Below, piece after piece: positions 5,402 to 10,550 of a stretch of DNA of 10,550 bases. The notes beneath the pieces are model-generated. The model saw only the letters and a program-made list of their open reading frames with translations. It had not been told where the DNA came from and searched no databases. The DNA is taken from the NCBI GenBank assembly GCA_017631725.1, contig JAGBSS010000056.1, positions 1-10,550 of the forward strand, written 5' to 3'. The position numbers and the translations under genes were made by a program. Numbering within the stretch: position 1 is the stretch's first letter; every line of letters starts with the position of its first letter. This DNA comes from Clostridia bacterium (GTDB taxonomy: Bacteria; Bacillota; Clostridia; Christensenellales; Borkfalkiaceae).

Positions 5402-5430
5402 TAGACAAAAGGACAAAAAAAGTATATAAT
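5402..5430 (+). promoter_or_regulatory. Promoter of the pyrH-frr-uppS-cdsA-dxr-rseP operon
   Basis: TAGACA at 5402-5407 (one change from TTGACA) and a perfect TATAAT at 5425-5430 are 17 bases apart. Transcription near 5437 gives a leader of about 30 bases that carries AAAGGAG at 5455-5461, five bases before ATG. No attenuator or operator is evident. Confidence 0.8.
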
Positions 5431-5466
5431 AGTTAGGTTAAAACAATTTATTCTAAAGGAGAATAT

Positions 5467-6174
5467 ATGATAAAACCCGTTTATAAAAGAGTTATCATTA
5501 AACTTTCGGGAGAAGCACTTGCCGGCGAAAAAGGTTCTGGAATTGACAGCAAAGTTTTAGGCGAAGTGGTTGACCAGATTATTGAAATTAAAAATCTTGG
5601 TGTAGAAATTGGTATAGTTGTCGGGGCAGGTAACTTCTGGCGTGGTAGACAAGGTACGGATATGGATAGAACTACTGCAGACCATATGGGCATGCTTGCA
5701 ACTCTTATGAACGCACTTGCTATTCAAGATGCTTGCGAACAAAAGGGTGCTCAAACAAGGGTGCAAGCCGCTTTAACAATTACAAGGGTGGCAGAGCCAT
5801 ATATTTTAAGAAAGGCTTTAAAACATTTTGAAGAAGGTAAAATTGTTATTTTTGCTTGCGGAACGGGCAATCCATATTTCACCACGGACACGGCGGCGGC
5901 TTTAAGGGCTGCAGAAATTGGGGCAGACGTTTTACTTCTTGCTAAAAACGTAGACGGAATTTACGATTCTGACCCTAAACAAAATAAAAACGCTAAAAAA
6001 CTTGATAGGGTAAGTTATAAAGAGTATATTGAACGTGGTTTAAAGGCAATGGATACCACTGCAATAACAATGTGTATGGAAAACGAAGTTCCTGTTTTAG
6101 CATTTGGCCTTTTTGAAAAGAACGCACTTCTTCGTGCGGTATCTGGCGAAAACATTGGAACACTTATAAAATAA
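5467..6174 (+). CDS. pyrH: UMP kinase
   Basis: This 235-residue cytosolic enzyme phosphorylates UMP to UDP with ATP, the entry to all other pyrimidine nucleotides. It belongs to the amino-acid kinase fold, not to the eukaryotic UMP/CMP kinases. Seen: KLSGEAL at 12-18 for ATP, GAGNFWRG at 53-60, the UMP-binding DHMGMLATLMNALAIQD at 72-88, and GTGNPYFTTDTAAALRAAEIGADVLLLAKNVDGIYDSDP (132-170), the phosphate and nucleotide-binding block. Length is normal. ATG 5467 has an excellent ribosome binding site. It heads the operon and is followed by frr after 12 bases, the pairing found in most bacteria. Confidence 0.98.
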   Translation: MIKPVYKRVIIKLSGEALAGEKGSGIDSKVLGEVVDQIIEIKNLGVEIGIVVGAGNFWRGRQGTDMDRTTADHMGMLATLMNALAIQDACEQKGAQTRVQAALTITRVAEPYILRKALKHFEEGKIVIFACGTGNPYFTTDTAAALRAAEIGADVLLLAKNVDGIYDSDPKQNKNAKKLDRVSYKEYIERGLKAMDTTAITMCMENEVPVLAFGLFEKNALLRAVSGENIGTLIK

Positions 6175-6186
6175 AGGAGAATTATT

Positions 6187-6762
6187 ATGGCTATAGAAAA
6201 CGAAAATTATGAAATGCTTACGTTAGACGTTATTGAAAGAACGGATAAAACCGTTTCCGTTTTAGGCTCTGAATATGCTGCTTTAAGGGCAGGCAGGGCT
6301 AATCCGCATATTTTAGATAAAATTTTAGTAGACTATTACGGAACACCAACCCCAATAAATCAAGTTGGCAACATTTCCGTTTCCGAAGGTAGATGTTTAG
6401 TTATTGCTCCTTGGGATGCAAGTATGCTTAAAATTATTGAAAAACAACTTTTAGTAGAAAACATTGGTATAACCCCTTCTAACGACGGTAAGGTTATAAG
6501 GTTAGTTTTCCCTGTTTTAACCGAAGAAAGAAGGCGCGAACTTGTTAGACAAGTTAAAAAACTTTGCGAAGATGCTAAAGTTTCTGTAAGAAACGTTCGT
6601 AGAGATGCAATGGACACCTTAAAGAAAATGAAAAACAACAAAGAACTCTCTGAAGATGAACACAAGAGTTGTGAAGACGAAATAGAAAAAATGATTTCTA
6701 AAATTGTAGATAAAATTGATTCTATGGGTGCAGAAAAAGAAAAGGACGTTATGTCTGTTTAA
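6187..6762 (+). CDS. frr: Ribosome recycling factor
   Basis: This 191-residue protein acts with EF-G to split the post-termination ribosome so that subunits can be reused. Conserved blocks are LRAGRANP at 33-40 in the first helix of the three-helix domain, YYGTPTPINQVGNISV at 50-65 in the hinge and beta domain, APWDASML at 74-81, and RNVRRDAMD at 135-143. The length is a little above the usual 185 because of an N-terminal extension of a few residues. AAAGGAG lies 7 bases upstream of ATG 6187. The stop overlaps the next start (TAATG at 6760-6764), coupling it to uppS. Confidence 0.97.
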   Translation: MAIENENYEMLTLDVIERTDKTVSVLGSEYAALRAGRANPHILDKILVDYYGTPTPINQVGNISVSEGRCLVIAPWDASMLKIIEKQLLVENIGITPSNDGKVIRLVFPVLTEERRRELVRQVKKLCEDAKVSVRNVRRDAMDTLKKMKNNKELSEDEHKSCEDEIEKMISKIVDKIDSMGAEKEKDVMSV

Positions 6763-7475
6763 TGCAAAAAGAAGTGGCATCTAAAATCCCAAAGCACGTG
6801 GGAATTATAATGGACGGCAATGGTAGGTGGGCGACCTTAAATGGTAAAGAAAGGTCGTTTGGACACGTTGTTGGTTCTCAAAACGTTGACAGGATAGTAA
6901 CGCACGCATTTAAATCGGGCGTTACTACTCTTTCTCTTTACGCCTTTTCTTCTGAAAATTGGAATAGGCCTAAAAAGGAAGTAGATGCCCTTATGGATAT
7001 TTTAACTGCATATTTTACAAACTTTTTATCTAATGCAGATTTAAAAGGTGTAAGGCTTATAGTTTCTGGCGATTTATCCGTTTTACCAAAACAATTAAAA
7101 GAGATTATATATTTTAATATGCAACAAACTATCTCTTTTAAAGACAAGGTTTTAAACATTGCCATAAACTATGGTGGCAGGCAAGAAATTGTTTATGCAG
7201 TAAAAAATCTTATTAAAGAGAATAGAGAAATTACAACGGAAAACATATCTTCTTTTTTATATACGGCAGAATTTGGAGAGCCCGATTTAATTATAAGAAC
7301 GGGTGGTGAAAAGCGTATATCTAACTTTATGCTTTTTCAAGGTGCATATTCTGAACTTTATTTTACAGACGTTTTGTGGCCAGATTTTAACGGGGCAGAG
7401 TTTGATAAGGCTCTTTTAGATTATTCCAAAAGAAAAAGGCGCTTTGGCGTGTTAGGTGAAGAAAATGAAAATTAG
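6762..7475 (+). CDS. uppS: Undecaprenyl diphosphate synthase (cis-prenyltransferase)
   Basis: This 237-residue enzyme condenses isopentenyl diphosphate onto farnesyl diphosphate to make the C55 carrier for peptidoglycan and wall polymers. Motifs in order: HVGIIMDGNGRWA at 12-24 with catalytic D18; a TLSLYAFSSENWNRPK-E-V block at 55-73; NIAINYGGRQEIV near 143-155; and the C-terminal EPDLIIRTGGEKRISNFMLFQGAYSELYF block that binds substrate and Mg2+. The usual RTSGE reads RTGGE here, a common variation. Length is normal. Its start overlaps the frr stop by one base and it lacks a good separate ribosome binding site, so it probably depends on translational coupling. Its 3' end overlaps cdsA by 11 bases. 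Confidence 0.97.
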   Translation: MQKEVASKIPKHVGIIMDGNGRWATLNGKERSFGHVVGSQNVDRIVTHAFKSGVTTLSLYAFSSENWNRPKKEVDALMDILTAYFTNFLSNADLKGVRLIVSGDLSVLPKQLKEIIYFNMQQTISFKDKVLNIAINYGGRQEIVYAVKNLIKENREITTENISSFLYTAEFGEPDLIIRTGGEKRISNFMLFQGAYSELYFTDVLWPDFNGAEFDKALLDYSKRKRRFGVLGEENEN

Positions 7476-8307
7476 AACGATATCAGGTGCGGTTTTCGCC
7501 GCTATTATAGTGGGATTTTTACTTTTAAGGCAGTTTGTAAACCCTATTTTATTTAACATTTTAATTTGTTTCTTCTCGGCAGTTGGTACTTTTGAAGTGG
7601 CAAGGGCGCTTAAACCAATATCTGTTAAAATTGCATATCCTTCGGCAATAGTTTTTGGAATTTTACTTGTTCCCGTTTACACTCTTTTCGATTGCGTTAT
7701 CGTTAAAGGGTACGGCTACTTGGCATCTTTGTGTTTAGTTATGCTTTTTGTAGATATTATTGCTTTTGCATGCGATTTTAAAGTTGATAGTTTTAAGACC
7801 TCGTTTTTTAGTATTTTACCAATAATTTACCCTGCACTTTTAATTATATGTATGGCTAAATTAAATGGTTTAGATAACGGATTTATTGGTCTTGTTTTAT
7901 TATTTGTTATTTCCCCGTTTACAGACGTTATGGCGTATTTTGTTGGCATGGCTTATAACAAAATTAAAAAGGGAAATGCAAAAAAACTCTGTCCAAAATT
8001 AAGCCCTAAAAAAACCTGGGCAGGTGCAATTGGTGGCACTATTGGTGGGGTTGTTGGTAGTATTTTAGTTTACTTAATATTTAAACCTAACGTTAATTTC
8101 TTTGCTCCTTGGCTACTTTTTGTAATAATGGGTTTTGTTGGTGCAATAATTAATCAGATAGGCGATTTAATTGAAAGTGCAATTAAAAGAAAGGTAGGCA
8201 TAAAAGATATGGGCAAAATTATGCCGGGGCACGGCGGTGTTATGGACAGAATAGATGGAATTAGTTTTAACAGTGCCTTTATTCTTTTAGTTTTGGCGTT
8301 GGTGTAG
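7465..8307 (+). CDS. cdsA: Phosphatidate cytidylyltransferase (CDP-diglyceride synthase)
   Basis: This 280-residue integral membrane enzyme makes CDP-diacylglycerol from phosphatidic acid and CTP, the precursor of all bacterial phospholipids. About seven or eight hydrophobic segments run through the protein, starting with AVFAAIIVGFLLL. The diagnostic CdsA signature is complete at 238-265: S-x2-KR, KD, then PGHGG-x2-DR-x-DG. The start chosen is ATG 7465, with AGGTGA five bases upstream inside the uppS end; a GTG at 7456 is possible but sits in that ribosome binding site. It overlaps uppS by 11 bases and its TAG is one base before dxr. Confidence 0.96.
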   Translation: MKIRTISGAVFAAIIVGFLLLRQFVNPILFNILICFFSAVGTFEVARALKPISVKIAYPSAIVFGILLVPVYTLFDCVIVKGYGYLASLCLVMLFVDIIAFACDFKVDSFKTSFFSILPIIYPALLIICMAKLNGLDNGFIGLVLLFVISPFTDVMAYFVGMAYNKIKKGNAKKLCPKLSPKKTWAGAIGGTIGGVVGSILVYLIFKPNVNFFAPWLLFVIMGFVGAIINQIGDLIESAIKRKVGIKDMGKIMPGHGGVMDRIDGISFNSAFILLVLALV

Positions 8308-8308
8308 T

Positions 8309-9433
8309 ATGAAAAAAATTGCTTTAATTGGAAGTACAGGTTCTATCGGCACACAAGTTTTATCGGTGGTATCTAAACATCCGGACAAATTTAAAGTGAT
8401 ATCTATATCTGCAGGGGAAAATAAAGATTTGTTTTTAAAACAGGTTAAAGAATTTTCGCCTAAAGTTGCCACGCTTAAAAGCGAGATAGACGTTAGCCAA
8501 TTTAACAATACGGAATTTTATTTTGGGAAAGATGCCTTTTTAAACGCAGTTATTTCAGAAGCAGATTTAGTTGTTGTTTCTTTAGTTGGATTTACAGGTT
8601 TAAAAGCAGTTATAAAAGCCATAGAACTTAAAAAAGACGTTGCACTTGCAAACAAGGAAAGTTTAGTTTTAGGTGGCAAGTTAGTGACAAGTCTTGCAAA
8701 ACAACAAGGTGTTAAAATTTTGCCAATAGATAGCGAGCATTCTGCAGTTTGGCAAGCCCTTAATTTTGATTTTAATGCAAACTTTAAAAAAATAATTTTA
8801 ACGGCATCTGGCGGTGCTTTGCGTGATTGGGATTTAAATTCTTTAAAAAATGCAAGGGCTAAAGATGCGCTTAATCACCCGAATTGGGTAATGGGTAAAA
8901 AAATAACGGTAGATTGCGCCACGTTAGTAAATAAAGCATTTGAAGTTGTAGAAGCAAAATGGCTTTTTAATGCAAGTTTTGAAAATATAGAAGTTGTCCT
9001 TCATTTTGAAAGCATAATTCACTCTATGGTAGAATTTAACGATGGTGCGGTTATGGCACAACTTTCCTCGCCAAATATGGAACTTCCTATTTCGCTTGCC
9101 CTTTCTTATCCTAATAGAATTGAAACCAACGTGACTCCGTTAAATTTTGTTGCGTTAGGAAGTTTAACCTTTAACGACGTTGATAATGAGAGATATCCTT
9201 GTTTTAAAACTGCAGTAGAAGCGGCTAAAAAGGGAAAGGCTTATTCTGCGGTTTTAAACGGAGCAAATGAAAAAGCCGTAGAACTTTTTTTGAAAGATAA
9301 AATAACCTTTGGTCAAATTGAATACGCTTTGAAAAAAGCATTAGACAGTTTTACCGGTGGAGATGAAACGACTTACCAAGGATTAGAACTCGCTCAAAGT
9401 TTTGGCGAAAATATAGTATTGGAGACGTTTTAG
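8309..9433 (+). CDS. dxr: 1-deoxy-D-xylulose 5-phosphate reductoisomerase
   Basis: This 374-residue cytosolic enzyme converts DXP to MEP with NADPH, the first committed step of the MEP isoprenoid pathway and the target of fosmidomycin. N-terminal NADPH-binding GSTGSIGTQVL is at 8-18. ALANKESLVLGGKLV spans 112-126. The metal site is DSEHSAVWQAL (D141, E143) and NKAFE (E212). The substrate loop HPNWVMGKKITVD-A starts at H190. A C-terminal four-helix region follows. Length is a little short but complete. There is no strong ribosome binding site, only GGTG near the cdsA stop, so coupling to cdsA is likely. Its place between cdsA and rseP is common in many bacteria, and its product ultimately feeds UppS in the same operon. 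Confidence 0.97.
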   Translation: MKKIALIGSTGSIGTQVLSVVSKHPDKFKVISISAGENKDLFLKQVKEFSPKVATLKSEIDVSQFNNTEFYFGKDAFLNAVISEADLVVVSLVGFTGLKAVIKAIELKKDVALANKESLVLGGKLVTSLAKQQGVKILPIDSEHSAVWQALNFDFNANFKKIILTASGGALRDWDLNSLKNARAKDALNHPNWVMGKKITVDCATLVNKAFEVVEAKWLFNASFENIEVVLHFESIIHSMVEFNDGAVMAQLSSPNMELPISLALSYPNRIETNVTPLNFVALGSLTFNDVDNERYPCFKTAVEAAKKGKAYSAVLNGANEKAVELFLKDKITFGQIEYALKKALDSFTGGDETTYQGLELAQSFGENIVLETF

Positions 9434-9436
9434 TTA

Positions 9437-10543
9437 ATGAACAATTTATTTTTAGCATCTTTTGCAAGCGTTATGACCACAGTTGGTTACGTTTTGGTTG
9501 CCATTTTAGTTTTACTTGTTATGATAACCGTGCACGAACTCGGGCACTATATTGCAGGTAAAATATTTAAGTTTAAAATAGAAGAATTTGCCATAGGCTT
9601 TGGCCCTAAAATTTTTAAAAAACAGAAAAAGAACGGCGAAATATTTTCTATAAGGCTTATTCCCCTTGGCGGATTTTGTTCTTTTGGGGGAGAAGATAAA
9701 GAAAGTGATGGGCCTAACGATTTTAATAATAAAAAACCTTGGCAAAGGATAATAGTTTTAGTTGCCGGTGCATTTATGAACTATTTGCTTTCGGTTATTA
9801 TAATTTGTGCAACCTTTGGCGCCTACGGCAGAAACGCAATTTTAGTTAACGATATTGTTGAAGACCCCACTTATAGCACGGTTTCTTTAGTTGATGACGA
9901 CGTTATTTTATCAATAAACGGCAAAAAAACTTATCTTTTAACCGATTTAATGGGCACGTTAGAAGGAAAGGAAAAGGACGAACTTGTCACCATTTCCGTT
10001 TTAAGAGATAAAAAGGTTCAGTCTGTTCAGGTTGCTTTAAGAGAAGATGCAATTTTTAAAAATCTTGAGGACGTAGAAGGGCTTTCTAGCGTTTTAGGCA
10101 CTGCAAAAATAGAAGGAAAGCAAAACTATTCTTTTTACACCACGGGTGTTAAACTTGGGTTTTTTAGAACAATTGGGGAAAGTTTTTCTTATTCTGGCAA
10201 ACTTGCAACAACGGTGTTTAGTATTATTGGGCAAATTTTCTCGGGCAAAATTGGTCTATCTTCTATGGGGGGAACGGTCACGACCATTTCGGTTACGGTA
10301 CAGGGCTTGCAAACGGGTGGGCTTTGGTTCTTGCTTAATATAACTTCTTTAATAGGTGTAAATTTAGCACTATTTAATCTTTTGCCAATTCCCGCTTTAG
10401 ATGGCTCGAGAGTAGTGTTTACCATAATTGAGTGGATAAGAAGAAAACCTTTAAACAGAAAGGTAGAAGGGGTTATCCACACAGTTGGCTTTGTTCTATT
10501 ACTTCTGTTTGCCATTTTGGTAGACGTTCAGCAATGTTTTTAG
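9437..10543 (+). CDS. rseP: RseP/RasP-type intramembrane site-2 metalloprotease
   Basis: This 368-residue membrane protease cuts within transmembrane segments, releasing regulators such as anti-sigma factors and clearing remnant signal peptides. The zinc-binding HELGH motif is at 33-37 in the first membrane segment (about 12-40), followed by the family pattern F-x-IGFGPKIF at 51-60 and IPLGGF at 75-80. GAFMNYLLSV lies at 111-120 in the second membrane segment. A PDZ-like domain covers about 135-200. The third zinc ligand is D322 in NLLPIPALDG (314-323), and a last membrane segment ends the protein. All key residues are present. ATG 9437 follows the dxr stop by three bases, with GGAGA twelve bases upstream. 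It is the last gene in view; its stop is seven bases from the window end, so further operon genes cannot be seen. Confidence 0.96.
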   Translation: MNNLFLASFASVMTTVGYVLVAILVLLVMITVHELGHYIAGKIFKFKIEEFAIGFGPKIFKKQKKNGEIFSIRLIPLGGFCSFGGEDKESDGPNDFNNKKPWQRIIVLVAGAFMNYLLSVIIICATFGAYGRNAILVNDIVEDPTYSTVSLVDDDVILSINGKKTYLLTDLMGTLEGKEKDELVTISVLRDKKVQSVQVALREDAIFKNLEDVEGLSSVLGTAKIEGKQNYSFYTTGVKLGFFRTIGESFSYSGKLATTVFSIIGQIFSGKIGLSSMGGTVTTISVTVQGLQTGGLWFLLNITSLIGVNLALFNLLPIPALDGSRVVFTIIEWIRRKPLNRKVEGVIHTVGFVLLLLFAILVDVQQCF

Positions 10544-10550
10544 AGTATAA

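Noticed and set aside
5375-5418. Repeated GACAAAA motifs before pyrH
   Set aside because: Three short, irregularly spaced A-rich repeats overlap the promoter and are easily due to composition; there is no dyad or array structure.
1-10550. CRISPR arrays, tRNA or rRNA genes, insertion sequences or integration sites
   Set aside because: No regularly spaced repeats, no cloverleaf-like segments and no transposase or terminal repeats are visible; nearly all sequence is accounted for by the listed genes.

Overview
The window is AT-rich bacterial chromosome with dense, mostly co-oriented genes, strong AGGAGG-type ribosome binding sites and consensus sigma-A promoters. Gene content (rpsB-tsf, pyrH-frr-uppS-cdsA-dxr-rseP, a yqgF next to a DUF1292 domain, and a Y-family polymerase paired with a YolD-like protein) points to a low-GC Bacillota genome, most likely an uncultured Clostridia-type lineage. 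The finer taxonomic placement is a guess.

Layout. 1-129 is the tail of an unrecognised gene running in from the left. It converges, across a shared hairpin terminator, on a small XRE-family repressor gene (182-385, minus). The repressor is divergent from a small zinc-ribbon membrane protein gene (482-841, plus). Two similar dyad sites lie in the divergent promoter region and look like operators. After a terminator, 959-1789 encodes a YqgF/RuvX-type nuclease domain that reads in frame, with no stop, into a cysteine-rich segment and a DUF1292 domain. A good internal ribosome binding site and ATG at 1388 suggest the DUF1292 protein is also made separately. After another terminator come a promoter and a structured leader of about 115 bases, then rpsB (ribosomal protein S2) and tsf (elongation factor Ts), which end at a strong terminator.

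A self-contained two-gene module (3783-5367) follows: a UmuC/UvrX-like Y-family DNA polymerase and a YolD-like partner, with its own near-perfect promoter. It separates tsf from pyrH, which are often adjacent in related genomes. A new promoter at 5402-5430 then drives a tight operon, pyrH-frr-uppS-cdsA-dxr-rseP. It covers UMP phosphorylation, ribosome recycling, undecaprenyl diphosphate synthesis, CDP-diacylglycerol synthesis, the first committed MEP isoprenoid step and an intramembrane protease. Junctions are 3 bases or less, or overlapping, from frr to rseP, which fits translational coupling.

Most of the window is conserved housekeeping. The unusual parts are the YqgF-DUF1292 read-through with its cysteine-rich joint, the apparently leaderless or near-leaderless starts of yqgF and the polymerase gene, the double-operator repressor/zinc-ribbon pair, the rpsB leader and the inserted translesion-polymerase module. 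I see no clear evidence of a wholly new defence or mobile system.
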